DNA from: JAZDCZ01 sp046757925
GTDB taxonomy: Bacteria > Gemmatimonadota > Gemmatimonadetes > Gemmatimonadales > GWC2-71-9
Assembly: GCA_046757925.1 (NCBI GenBank)
Contig: JBHHZE010000011.1
Coordinates: forward strand, 10,176 to 74,175
DNA length: 64,000 bases
Reading direction: 5' to 3'
The stretch's first letter is position 1. Each line of letters opens with the position of its first letter. A program made the position numbers and the translations under genes. Below are positions 44,477-54,510 of this stretch, one piece after another. Below the pieces are notes generated by a model. That model searched no databases, was not told the origin of the DNA, and was given only the letters and a program-made list of their open reading frames with translations.

Positions 44477-45705
44477 CAGGGGTATCCATCACCGGGCTTG
44501 GCATGGTGACGCCGATCGGCACCGGGGCCGATCAGTTCTGGGCCGGCCTGAAGGCCAGACGATCGGCCGTGCGCGAGATTACTCGATTCGACCCTACACC
44601 ATTCAGCAGCCACGTGGCGGCCGAGATAGACGACTTTCACCCGGCCGATCATCTTAGTCGCAAGGCAGTCCGTCGATACGATCGATTTTCACAGCTTGGC
44701 GTTACTGCGGCCCGCCTTGCCGTCCTGGACGCCGGGCTCGACCTTCCGCGTGAAGAACCGGGCAGCGTCGGAGTAATGATGGGTTCGGCCTTGGGCGGAG
44801 TGGCCTTCGCCGAACACCAGTCGGCAGTCTACATGAGAGACGGAATCCGAGCTGTAGCGCCGACACTTGCGCTCTCGGTATTCGGTGGAGCGGTCTCCTG
44901 CAACATCGCCATCGAGTTCGGTATCACGGGACCCAACTCCACCAATGCGATGTCGTGCGCCTCCGGTACGATTGCCATCGGCGACGCCTTGAACGTAATT
45001 CGTTCGCACAAGGCCGATGTGATGTTGGCGGGAGGTTCCGAAGCCCCGTTGGCTCCCCTCTGCTTCGGCGCGTTCGCCATCATCCGCGCGATGTCCAGCC
45101 GAAATAGCGAGCCGGCGCGGGCGTCGCGGCCCTTCGACATCGACAGAGATGGTTTTGTCATGGGGGAGGGAGCGGCTGTCATCGTGCTCGAAAGGAAGGA
45201 TCATGCTGTCGCGAGAGGAGCCCACATCTACGCCGACATCGTCGGATACGCCGTGACCAACGATGCTCACCATATCACAGCACCCAGACCCGATGCCAGA
45301 GAAGCTGCCCGCACGATCAAGCTCGCACTGGACGATGCCAAGATCGAGCCCAAAGAGGTTGCGTACATAAATGCGCATGGATCCTCAACTCCACTCAACG
45401 ACAGCACCGAAACGCTGGCGATCAAGACCGTATTCGGAGCCCATGCATACCGTCTGGCCACGAGTGGAACAAAGGGCTACTATGGACATCCACTCGGCGC
45501 GAGTGGAGCCATCGAGGCCAGCGTATGCGCCCTGAGTATGTCCCGAGGATGGATGCCACCGACGCTTAACCTGGATGAGCCCGGTCCTGATTGTGACATC
45601 CACTACCTCGCGGACGGGGGCTTCGAGGGGCAACCCGCTGTGGCCATTTCCAATTCGTTTGGTTTTGGTGGAATCAACGCTACGTTAGTGTTCAGGCGAT
45701 CCTGA
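44467..45705 (+). CDS. Beta-ketoacyl-ACP synthase, FabF type
   Basis: Condensing enzyme of 412 aa extending acyl or polyketide chains on ACP. The Cys-His-His triad is complete: Cys164 in MSCASGT, His304 in NAHGSSTPLND and His341 in GYYGHPLGASG. ATG at 44467 gives MDVTGVSITGLGMVTPIG, the usual N-terminus. No ACP, chain-length factor, KR or DH gene lies nearby, so it is not a classic fab or type II PKS cluster. Its presence with FAD enzyme, methyltransferase and SRPBCC protein suggests a dedicated pathway instead of housekeeping fatty acid synthesis. Confidence 0.92.
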   Translation: MDVTGVSITGLGMVTPIGTGADQFWAGLKARRSAVREITRFDPTPFSSHVAAEIDDFHPADHLSRKAVRRYDRFSQLGVTAARLAVLDAGLDLPREEPGSVGVMMGSALGGVAFAEHQSAVYMRDGIRAVAPTLALSVFGGAVSCNIAIEFGITGPNSTNAMSCASGTIAIGDALNVIRSHKADVMLAGGSEAPLAPLCFGAFAIIRAMSSRNSEPARASRPFDIDRDGFVMGEGAAVIVLERKDHAVARGAHIYADIVGYAVTNDAHHITAPRPDAREAARTIKLALDDAKIEPKEVAYINAHGSSTPLNDSTETLAIKTVFGAHAYRLATSGTKGYYGHPLGASGAIEASVCALSMSRGWMPPTLNLDEPGPDCDIHYLADGGFEGQPAVAISNSFGFGGINATLVFRRS

Positions 45706-45717
45706 ACAGTGAACACT
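45687..45717 (+). promoter_or_regulatory. Alternative hairpins at the ketosynthase stop
   Basis: Two mutually exclusive stems overlap: GTTCAGG (45690-45696) with CCTGAAC (45701-45707), four-base loop; and AGTGTTCA (45687-45694) with TGAACACT (45710-45717). The ketosynthase stop codon lies in the first. The arrangement precedes the aquaporin ribosome-binding site and could modulate its expression. No T-run follows. Confidence 0.45.
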
Positions 45718-45734
45718 GAGAATGGAGACTCTTG

Positions 45735-46418
45735 ATGAACACGACGGTCATCCGTCCGCTGGCGGCAGAATGCCTGGGAACCTTTGGGCTCATTTTCATC
45801 GGCGCCGGCGCTGTCCTCATGGACAGCCATACCGGTGGTGCGCTCGGCCTCCTGGGCGTGGCCCTGGCCCACGCGCTGGTCCTCTCCATTATGGTGACGG
45901 CGACAATGAACATCTCCGGAGGGCACGTCAATCCCGCCGTTACGCTGGCACTCTTTCTAGCCAAGAAAGTCGACGGGAAGCTCGCCGGTATGTATGTGCT
46001 GGCCCAACTGCTGGGCGCGGTTGCAGCGGCACTCTTGGTTCGATGGTTGCTTCCGTCCGCTGCCGGCGAACTCACGAGTTATGGGGCCCCAAAAATCGCG
46101 CCGGAAATCAACATGCTGCAGGCGATTGCAATCGAGATGGTCCTTACGTTCTTCCTCGTGAGTGCCGTGTTCGGTACCGCCGTTTCATCCGAAGCGCCAA
46201 GCGTTGGCGGCTTCGGCATTGGATTAGTACTCTTATTCGACATCTTGGTGGGCGGTCCCTTGACCGGAGCAGCCATGAACCCGGCAAGGGCATTCGGGCC
46301 GGCGCTGATCTCCATGGACTTCGAGGGACACGTGGCATATTGGGCCGGTCCATTGCTCGGAGGAGCGCTGGCTGCCGGATTGTGGGCAGGAGTGTTGCTA
46401 CCCCGGAAAGCGGCATAG
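45735..46418 (+). CDS. Aquaporin / MIP family channel
   Basis: Six-helix MIP channel of 227 aa with both pore loops intact: HVNPAVTLA (NPA at 66-68) and MNPARAFGPAL (NPA at 182-184). Residues around the loops suggest an aquaporin of the AqpZ type more than a glycerol channel, but this is a weak inference. ATG at 45735 follows GGAGA. It is 29 bases after the ketosynthase gene and may be the last gene of that operon. Confidence 0.92.
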   Translation: MNTTVIRPLAAECLGTFGLIFIGAGAVLMDSHTGGALGLLGVALAHALVLSIMVTATMNISGGHVNPAVTLALFLAKKVDGKLAGMYVLAQLLGAVAAALLVRWLLPSAAGELTSYGAPKIAPEINMLQAIAIEMVLTFFLVSAVFGTAVSSEAPSVGGFGIGLVLLFDILVGGPLTGAAMNPARAFGPALISMDFEGHVAYWAGPLLGGALAAGLWAGVLLPRKAA

Positions 46419-46463
46419 CAGGGAAGACCGAGGGATAGCAACTACCGATTGGGACATCACTCG

Positions 46464-46574
46464 CTATTCCATCTTCCTTGTCCTAATCACCAAGGACAAC
46501 GCATACCCAAGTACCACTACGGCCGCAATCACGTAAGCCGCCACCATGTACACGCCGTTATCAGGGTATCCCAC
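46464..46574 (-). CDS. ccmD: CcmD-like small membrane protein
   Basis: A 36-aa frame starting at GTG 46574 inside the end of ccmC. It reads VGYPDNGVYMVAAYVIAAVV and continues as one transmembrane helix followed by a basic tail (VIRTRKME). The D-N-G-x-Y-x-x-A-A-Y pattern before a single helix is characteristic of CcmD, which releases heme-loaded CcmE from CcmABC. A shorter product from ATG 46547 is possible but would lose that motif. Identification is by pattern and gene order. Confidence 0.75.
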   Translation of the reverse strand: MGYPDNGVYMVAAYVIAAVVVLGYALSLVIRTRKME

Positions 46575-47262
46575 TCGAGGCTTCCTCCTTTACCTCCACC
46601 AAGACCGCCAACGCATACCTTTGCATCAGAAATCCCACATACAAGCACGTGAATATGGTGAGAGACAGTAGCAACGTGAGCAGCATGTCTCCCGGCAGAG
46701 ACGGCGTGCTCGGCTTCAGAACGACTGGGGCCGGGTGCAACGTCCGAAACAGGTATACCGTCATGTGGATGAACGGCACAAGGACGAGCGCCATGATACC
46801 CAACACCGCCGAATACCTCGCCCGCATCTCTGGATCGTTCAACGCACCTCGTAGCACCAAATACCCTATGAAGAGCAGGAAAATGAAGAGGGTCGACGTG
46901 AGGCGCGCATCCCAGGTCCACCACGTGCCCCAAATAGGCTTACCCCAGATTGGGCCAGTGGTGAGCATCACCAACGAAAACCCAATCCCAACCTCGGCCG
47001 ACGATGCAGCTATCGTATCGAGTTTGCGATCTTTGAGCCAAAGGTACAGAACGCTCGCAACCCCGGTTACACCAAACGCCAGCAGCGCCGACCAGGCTGC
47101 CGGGGCGTGAACGTAAAAAATCTTCTGCGCCGGTCCCTGGACTCTCTCAATGGGAGTGAACGCCAACGCCCGCACGTAAACACCTCCCAGTCCGAGAAGC
47201 GCCAGCGCCGTGATCCAACCACCGCGTCTGGAAATCGCCCGTGCCCTTTCATACCGCGTCAT
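46561..47262 (-). CDS. ccmC: Heme transporter CcmC
   Basis: Six-helix membrane protein (233 aa) of cytochrome c maturation system I that presents heme to CcmE. The tryptophan-rich motif PIWGTWWTWDARLTS and periplasmic histidines (YVHAPAAW, FIHMTVYLFRTLHP) are present. ATG overlaps the ccmB stop (ATGA); the stop overlaps ccmD. Confidence 0.94.
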   Translation of the reverse strand: MTRYERARAISRRGGWITALALLGLGGVYVRALAFTPIERVQGPAQKIFYVHAPAAWSALLAFGVTGVASVLYLWLKDRKLDTIAASSAEVGIGFSLVMLTTGPIWGKPIWGTWWTWDARLTSTLFIFLLFIGYLVLRGALNDPEMRARYSAVLGIMALVLVPFIHMTVYLFRTLHPAPVVLKPSTPSLPGDMLLTLLLSLTIFTCLYVGFLMQRYALAVLVEVKEEASSGIP

Positions 47263-47942
47263 TCTTCCAGAGTCGCCTCAAACAGTAGAAAGCAAAGCCC
47301 GAGAAAGATAATGTCGAACGCCCCAAGCAACTTAAGCCAGCCAGCCAACTCGCTCAATGGCCGAGCCGCTAGAATCCGTGACGTGAGTTGCACAGCACCC
47401 ACTACCGGAGGTAGCAAGAACGGCAGCAGTAATATCGGAAGCATGAGTTCCGCAAACCGGGTTTGTACAACCATCGAACTGAGCAGTGTTCCAACAGCAA
47501 CGAACGCGAGCGTAGTCATCGCAGTGACAGCCAGCAACGCAGGGAGCTGTTTCCAAATGGGTAGGTCGTAGAACAGTACGAACAATGGTAGCGATATCAG
47601 CTCCACCACACTAACAAACGCTAGATTGCCGATCAGCTTTCCCATGAATACGGCTGTTCTTGATACGGGACTCAGTAGAATGCCATCCAACGCACGATTC
47701 TCCCGCTCGATCAAGAACGCCCTATTGAGGCCCAGCATCGCCGCAAAGGTAAAGGTCACCCACAGTGCGCCTGGGGCGACGTCGATCGCAAGTACAACCG
47801 TCGGATCACGGGCCAAATAAAAAACCGCGAGCACGAGCACTGCAAACACCATCGACGACGCGAAAGCGGTCCGCGTTCTCCACTCAACCCTCAGATCTTT
47901 TCCGGCTACTGCAAGCGCCGTAGCCCAAAATGAGCTACCCAC
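47259..47942 (-). CDS. ccmB: Heme exporter membrane subunit CcmB
   Basis: Six-helix permease (227 aa) of the CcmAB ABC transporter. KDLRVEWRTRTAFASSMVF, LNRAFLIERENRALDGILLSP and the final hydrophobic helices fit the family. GTG at 47942 overlaps the ccmA stop by 8 bases and has GGGAGG upstream; the longer frame is a shadow of ccmA. Order A-B-C-D matches system I operons. Confidence 0.92.
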   Translation of the reverse strand: MGSSFWATALAVAGKDLRVEWRTRTAFASSMVFAVLVLAVFYLARDPTVVLAIDVAPGALWVTFTFAAMLGLNRAFLIERENRALDGILLSPVSRTAVFMGKLIGNLAFVSVVELISLPLFVLFYDLPIWKQLPALLAVTAMTTLAFVAVGTLLSSMVVQTRFAELMLPILLLPFLLPPVVGAVQLTSRILAARPLSELAGWLKLLGAFDIIFLGLCFLLFEATLEE

Positions 47943-48594
47943 TCGCAACCTCCCGGTAACGTTCGGTGACAGCAGTACAGTCGCGTCCGTTGACCGGCTC
48001 GAATGCGGCGAGTTTGCCGCCCACGAGGTACGCAACCGAACCCACCAGTCCTACCAACTCCGCTATTTGGTGGGTCGAGATCAGAACGGCCTTGCCCTGT
48101 GACCGCAAATCCGCGAAAAGCTGACAGGCTATCGCAGAACCATCGGGATCCAGTCCCGTCAGTGGCTCGTCCATCAATAGCAGATCCGGGTCGGGCAATA
48201 GCGCCCGTGCAATGGCCAGCCTTTGAGTCATTCCCCTGCTGAACGTACCTACTCGACGGTCCGCGTACTGCATAAGGCCCAGCCTCTCCAAGACCTGGTC
48301 GATCCGCGACGCATCTGGTGAGCCGTGCAGTCGTGCGGCAAACGATAGATTCTCTCTCGCGGTGAGAACATCATAAAGCATCGACTGGTGTGCTACCATC
48401 CCCATTGTTCCCGTTCTGCTCACCGTCCCCGAACTGGGTCGCAGCAGACCGGCTAGTAGCCTGAGAAGAGTAGTCTTGCCTGCGCCATTGTGACCCAGCA
48501 GAAGCACTCCATCTCCCGACTCGAGTTGGAGCGACACTTCGTCCACGACTGTGCGGTACCCGAAGCGCCGCGTGACGCGTTGGGCTATCAGCAT
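47935..48594 (-). CDS. ccmA: Heme exporter ATP-binding subunit CcmA
   Basis: ABC ATPase of 219 aa. Walker A is LLGHNGAGKTTLLRLL, the signature is FSRGMTQRLAIARAL, Walker B is LLLMDEPLTGLD, and the switch His is in ISTHQ. It powers release of holo-CcmE. ATG at 48594 is chosen since MLIAQRVTRRFGYRTVVDEV begins a normal ABC domain; no strong ribosome-binding site is seen there. ccmE, ccmF, ccmG and ccmH are absent from the window. Confidence 0.92.
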   Translation of the reverse strand: MLIAQRVTRRFGYRTVVDEVSLQLESGDGVLLLGHNGAGKTTLLRLLAGLLRPSSGTVSRTGTMGMVAHQSMLYDVLTARENLSFAARLHGSPDASRIDQVLERLGLMQYADRRVGTFSRGMTQRLAIARALLPDPDLLLMDEPLTGLDPDGSAIACQLFADLRSQGKAVLISTHQIAELVGLVGSVAYLVGGKLAAFEPVNGRDCTAVTERYREVASG

Positions 48595-48681
48595 TGACCG
48601 GGGCCGCTTGTAGTCGGGACGGCTTTCAGAAAAGGAGGCATATCGACGGCCCCAATATAGCACGGTGGCTCCGTACAAACG

Positions 48682-49008
48682 CTACATGTCTTCGGCCATC
48701 TCGATTTCGAACAGATCTTCCAACTTCGTCAACGCCAGCAGAAATCTCAATTCCTGACTCAGGCCACGTAGCTTGATCGCAATGCGGGATTCCGCGGCTT
48801 TGCGCTGAACTACGATAAGCGCGCCGAGCCCCGAACTGTCCACCGAACGCGTGGACGAAAAATCGATCACCAGCACGCCCCGCTTCAGCGCGCCCGCTTC
48901 GATCACTTCGATTGCCTCGAAAGCCGCGCGGCGAAACTCCATCCGCGAATCCAGACCGAGTTCCTCGGGCGCAACTACAACCCGGCTCTCGACGGTCGGC
49001 TTACTCAC
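48682..49008 (-). CDS. STAS-domain protein (anti-sigma factor antagonist-like)
   Basis: A 108-aa single STAS domain. VLVIDFSSTRSVDSSGLGALIV carries the phosphorylatable Ser (DSSGLG) of SpoIIAA/RsbV-type antagonists. GTG at 49008 with GAGG seven bases upstream. No cognate anti-sigma kinase or phosphatase is adjacent, so the partner is unknown. It lies 87 bases upstream of ccmA in the same direction. Confidence 0.85.
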   Translation of the reverse strand: MSKPTVESRVVVAPEELGLDSRMEFRRAAFEAIEVIEAGALKRGVLVIDFSSTRSVDSSGLGALIVVQRKAAESRIAIKLRGLSQELRFLLALTKLEDLFEIEMAEDM

Positions 49009-49270
49009 AAATGGCCTCTATTCACAATAGAATTCATGTTGCTCCCAGGCACTTCCTAGACGCGCTCATGCTTCCCCTCGTACCTCTGGAGCAAGAGTCG
49101 GTACCAATACCGTAAGTACATATGGCACAACGAATTAGCAACGGCGGCGTGAGCCACGTCACGGGCTCGACCTATGGCACTTCGCCCCTCAACCCGTCTA
49201 TTGCAATGGCGCTCGCAGGCCAATCCGGGTTAAATATGAACCCCAAAAAGCCCCCTGCGCCAAGCACCCT

Positions 49271-51250
<1,980 letters not shown>

Positions 51251-51252
51251 GT

Positions 51253-51690
51253 CTAAGGAACCGTCTTCGCCCCAGACGTCGAACGCAGGCCCACCAGTGC
51301 AGTTAGTAGAACGGCTGCGATGACCAGAGCCGAGGCAACGCACCAGCGACACCATGCGTGGATTACGGCCGCTTCCAGATAGGTGAGGTACGCGGCAAAG
51401 CTCACGCCGCCGGTAGCCAGTACAACGATCACGACTGTGGGGGCCCGGCTGGCTACCCAGCGGGGCTGCAACCCAACTACGCTGACAACCAAGAGTGCGA
51501 GGTATCCGAGAACTCCTAGTAGGGCTACCGGCACTCCCATAAACACGGCGTACCTGCTCAACTGGACCGTCTCGCACCCACCGCTACCGCACATCATCGG
51601 CCCCATCAATCCGAGTTTCCAAAGCCAAAGATACAGAGACAAGAAGAATCCCAGGAGCGAAAGGACGGCTATCACCATCCGGTGGGTCAC
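51253..51690 (-). CDS. Vitamin K epoxide reductase family protein
   Basis: Four-helix membrane protein of 145 aa. It has a Cys pair CGSGGC (Cys34, Cys39) and the CxxC active site in HAWCRWCVAS (Cys114, Cys117). Bacterial VKOR homologs reoxidise DsbA with quinone, replacing DsbB. Its ATG overlaps the stop of a DsbA-like gene by 4 bases, which strongly supports this role. The stop lies 2 bases from the convergent acs stop. Confidence 0.93.
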   Translation of the reverse strand: MTHRMVIAVLSLLGFFLSLYLWLWKLGLMGPMMCGSGGCETVQLSRYAVFMGVPVALLGVLGYLALLVVSVVGLQPRWVASRAPTVVIVVLATGGVSFAAYLTYLEAAVIHAWCRWCVASALVIAAVLLTALVGLRSTSGAKTVP

Positions 51691-52361
51691 TGCTTGGCGC
51701 CCGCCGCCTTTACCAGGGCCTGAAGGCTGTCAAACGGAATCGCTCCCGAGACGCGGAACTGTCCCACGTCAAAGCTGGGGGTCGACCGTATCCCAAGCTT
51801 CATGACTTCCTGTTTGGTGGCCTGAATGCGACTTGCGTACCGGGCCTCCGACATGCACTGATTGTAGGCGCCCACATCGATACCGATCGTCTCTGCGTAC
51901 TCCTGGAACTTCCGCAGCGGACGACTGGAAAAAGACCAATCGCCCTGGTGAAAGTAGAGCTGATCGTGCATTCCCCAGAACTCCCCCTGCTCGTCGGCAC
52001 ATGCAGCGGCGTGGTGGGCAAGGAGGGTCTTGTCGTGGGCATCGAGTGGGAAATCGCGGAACCTCCAGCGCACCTCACCCGTCTTGACCAACCGTTCCCG
52101 CACATCCGGCCCCGCGAGCACCGCAAAGCTCGCACACGCCGGACACTGGAAATCCGCGTATTCCACCACCTCTACGGGTGCGGAATCACTCCCCATCACA
52201 TATCCCGGAAACGCCGCAGTTCCCAGCGGAACCGGTGCCTCCAGTATCTGCGTCATTTCCTTGTTACTTCTGGCAGCCAACAGCCACATCCAGCCCGCTC
52301 CGGCCAGGGCGATCACCGCAAGCCCGATATAGAACGGTTTCAGGTTCACTTGCCCAGCCAT
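51687..52361 (-). CDS. DsbA-like thiol-disulfide oxidoreductase
   Basis: Membrane-anchored thioredoxin-fold protein (224 aa) with one N-terminal helix (about residues 11-30). The active site is CPAC (Cys73, Cys76) in YADFQCPACASF, and the cis-Pro loop is RSTPSFDVG. DsbA/DsbG-family proteins of this layout introduce disulfides into exported proteins. Coupling to the VKOR gene gives a complete oxidation pair. The pilins and the CcmC neighbourhood contain likely client cysteines. Confidence 0.93.
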   Translation of the reverse strand: MAGQVNLKPFYIGLAVIALAGAGWMWLLAARSNKEMTQILEAPVPLGTAAFPGYVMGSDSAPVEVVEYADFQCPACASFAVLAGPDVRERLVKTGEVRWRFRDFPLDAHDKTLLAHHAAACADEQGEFWGMHDQLYFHQGDWSFSSRPLRKFQEYAETIGIDVGAYNQCMSEARYASRIQATKQEVMKLGIRSTPSFDVGQFRVSGAIPFDSLQALVKAAGAKQ

Positions 52362-52672
52362 GGTAAATCCTCCTCGGGATCCCTGAAGTCTAGTTCTCCT
52401 GCCTGCTTGCGGGCTTGTTCCACTATCTTGCGATGCTCCGCGACTTCTGGCGTATCATATGTCGCCCGCACCTCGAAGTGGAATAACTCACTCCTGGCGT
52501 CGCCCATCAGTCTCATCAATTCCGGCCCGGCCGACAGCAGCTCTGCATCACTCTCGAGCTCTTGAATTCGCGCAGCGAGCGCCCGCAGCAATTCCCTCAG
52601 CCGCCTCGCTCGTTCAGGATCGTATACCGGTTCGCTTACACTCATTTGGTTGAATCCGTTCGGAAGTTCCAT
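52346..52672 (-). CDS. Small charged protein of unknown function
   Basis: A 108-aa soluble protein, highly charged and predicted mostly helical (RARRLRELLRALAARIQELE). It ends in a DFRDPEEDLPWLGK tail. No family was recognised. ATG at 52672 has GGAG upstream. It overlaps the DsbA-like gene by 16 bases, so the two are likely co-translated. Confidence 0.65.
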   Translation of the reverse strand: MELPNGFNQMSVSEPVYDPERARRLRELLRALAARIQELESDAELLSAGPELMRLMGDARSELFHFEVRATYDTPEVAEHRKIVEQARKQAGELDFRDPEEDLPWLGK

Positions 52673-52681
52673 GATGCTCCA

Positions 52682-52711
52682 TTGCGCAGTTGCGTACTCC
52701 CATACTATACT
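52682..52711 (+). promoter_or_regulatory. Possible sigma-70-like promoter for the 91-aa gene
   Basis: TTGCGC (52682-52687) and TATACT (52706-52711) with an 18-base spacer, about 40 bases before the GTG at 52751. It partly overlaps the divergent gene's ribosome-binding region. Confidence 0.4.
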
Positions 52712-52750
52712 TTGCGGTTACGTCAATTGACATCAAAGGAGCGGAGGACC

Positions 52751-53026
52751 GTGGCAGAAAACAATTCCACATACACAAAAGACAACAACTTCAACCCATT
52801 TGACAAGGCCCGCGACGAACTCTTCAGCCACATCCTCCAGTGCGACGTCCTGCGCGCCAAACCCCAACACCAAAAGGCATGGTTTGACGACACAATGGAA
52901 TACCTGGCAGAACGCTACTCGAATCTGTCCAAAAACGAATTGCGGGCGATTCGCTCCGTGGGGGAAAGATACTGCCAGCCGGTCATTCAGCACGGTAGCG
53001 GACAGGCCGGCACCGTAACGAGCTAA
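52751..53026 (+). CDS. Small soluble protein of unknown function
   Basis: A 91-aa protein (VAENNSTYTKDNNFNPFDKA start). GTG at 52751 is preceded by AAAGGAGCGGAGG, a clear ribosome-binding site; the longer frame has none. It is mostly polar with DKARDELFSHILQCDVL and ELRAIRSVGERYC helices. No domain was recognised. Its stop overlaps the convergent outer-membrane-like gene's stop by 4 bases. Confidence 0.7.
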   Translation: MAENNSTYTKDNNFNPFDKARDELFSHILQCDVLRAKPQHQKAWFDDTMEYLAERYSNLSKNELRAIRSVGERYCQPVIQHGSGQAGTVTS

Positions 53027-53466
53027 CGTACCCGGCCGCGGCTCCGTCGCAAGCGGACTCCCGCAGCCAGGCGAAAGCCCCCACCTAGGCCGCCCTCCAG
53101 AAACCACGCCATGGAGCCTTCGCCACCCCGTTCCACACCCAGAAACAATACGACATACGCGCGAGTGCGGCTACCACTCAGTTCTACCGCCACTCCACCT
53201 CCAACATAGGGCCACGGATTGCTCAGCCGCCCAACACCTAGGTTGTAGGCAGCTGTCACCTCTGACCGCACGGCCACGCCACCCTCGAGCTCACCAGGAC
53301 TTACCGCCACACCGAATCTCGTTCGACCGCCGGTTCTGACCGCAAGGCCTCCGCCAGCACCGATGAACTCGCTCGCACCGGTGGTCGCTATCCCCTGGGC
53401 CTGCCACTCCAATGATTGGGCGATCGCCGCACTCCTGCTCCACGACACTAAAGCGATCGCTACCAT
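53023..53466 (-). CDS. Predicted outer-membrane beta-barrel-like protein
   Basis: Exported protein of 147 aa. ATG at 53466 follows AGGGGG and yields a signal peptide (MVAIALVSWSRSAAIAQ). The mature part is rich in Gly, with alternating hydrophobic strands such as GVAVSPGELEGGVAVRSEV and PYVGGGVAVELSG, and a basic C-terminus. It resembles small outer-membrane beta-barrels in composition, but no family was recognised. Confidence 0.6.
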   Translation of the reverse strand: MVAIALVSWSRSAAIAQSLEWQAQGIATTGASEFIGAGGGLAVRTGGRTRFGVAVSPGELEGGVAVRSEVTAAYNLGVGRLSNPWPYVGGGVAVELSGSRTRAYVVLFLGVERGGEGSMAWFLEGGLGGGFRLAAGVRLRRSRGRVR

Positions 53467-53473
53467 TAGCCCC

Positions 53474-53896
53474 CTACGCAAGTTCGATCTCGTGGTCCAC
53501 CACAATGTCGGGTGCAAGGGAATGCACGACGGAACAGTACTTCTCCAAGGATAACACGACCGCTCGTCGCGCCTTCACCAAATCCAATCCGTCTCCCGCA
53601 ATGCGATAGAAGAGTTTCAATCGGCTGTATCTCTGCGGATCTCCCTCACGCCGCTCACCTGTAACGTCGACAGTCAGACTAGCCACCACAACTCGCATCT
53701 TCTGCAGCATCGAGATGACGTCGGACGCGGTACACCCTGCACAGGCCAGCAACAATACCAGCATGGGGCTGGGAGCGGATTCCCCATCACCGTCCACTTC
53801 GATCGTCGGGGTCTCGGGGACGGTGCCGCCGCCGCGAAATCGCAGACCCGACCCACACCATTCAAGTCTAACCGCGCGCTTGTTGGCCACTTTCAC
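53474..53896 (-). CDS. OsmC-family protein
   Basis: A 140-aa OsmC/Ohr-fold protein with APSPMLVLLLACAGCTASDVI carrying one conserved Cys and EKYCSVVHSLAPDI carrying the second. OsmC/Ohr enzymes reduce organic hydroperoxides; the YhfA-like branch is uncharacterised. GTG at 53896 is the likely start. It lies 14 bases after pgsA, suggesting one transcript. Confidence 0.88.
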   Translation of the reverse strand: MKVANKRAVRLEWCGSGLRFRGGGTVPETPTIEVDGDGESAPSPMLVLLLACAGCTASDVISMLQKMRVVVASLTVDVTGERREGDPQRYSRLKLFYRIAGDGLDLVKARRAVVLSLEKYCSVVHSLAPDIVVDHEIELA

Positions 53897-53910
53897 TCAA
53901 TCCCTTCCGT

Positions 53911-54432
53911 CTAAACGGCTGACCCTTCGCCATCAGCCCCACGTCCGCGCTCCAGCCCCCACTGTACGTAATCCGCAATGGCATAGAGCGAGATTGCCGC
54001 CGTCGCCCAGGCGAGTGGCCGCAGCAGATCGGAGCCCGCCAGAAAAGCGACCAGCGTGAGTCCCTGACACACCGTCACCGCCTTGCCGCCGGCTCTTGCC
54101 GGTAGAGTCTTCGGTCGGCGCAGCACCACCGTCCACAAAAAGCTGCCGGCAGCGACTACATCCCGCAACAACACCCCAAGGATCTCGATGGGCGAAATGA
54201 GATTGCTGCGCAACACGACCCAGAAGGCTGATGCCATGAACAACTTGTCCGCCACGGGATCGAGGACCGTCCCTACTCGAGAACCTCCTATGCGTCGCGC
54301 CCAGACGCCGTCCGCAACATCGGTCACGCCCACTACCAGCAGGATCAAGAACCGAATGCCTGCATGCTCTACCAGGAAAAACGCGATCGCCAGCGGTACC
54401 CTGATGCCGGTGAGAATATCAGGCTTCCTCAT
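53911..54432 (-). CDS. CDP-alcohol phosphatidyltransferase, PgsA-like
   Basis: Membrane enzyme of 173 aa with the complete CDP-alcohol motif spread over ADGVWARRIGGSRVGTVLDP and VADK (D-G-x2-A-R-x8-G-x3-D-x3-D). It transfers a phosphatidyl group from CDP-diacylglycerol, often to glycerol phosphate. ATG at 54432 is preferred over the longer frame. Divergent from the cNMP-binding protein. The acceptor alcohol is not proved. Confidence 0.85.
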   Translation of the reverse strand: MRKPDILTGIRVPLAIAFFLVEHAGIRFLILLVVGVTDVADGVWARRIGGSRVGTVLDPVADKLFMASAFWVVLRSNLISPIEILGVLLRDVVAAGSFLWTVVLRRPKTLPARAGGKAVTVCQGLTLVAFLAGSDLLRPLAWATAAISLYAIADYVQWGLERGRGADGEGSAV

Positions 54433-54510
54433 GAGCGGCCTGGCTTGCCGTGTATCTCCAGGACCTGTAGCTTCAGGCTTGTCGGACCCAGTCCACTGGG
54501 GAGAACTCAA

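Noticed and set aside
49009..49270. Possible sigma-54 promoter before acs (two TGGCAC words)
   Set aside because: Neither has TTGC at the required spacing.
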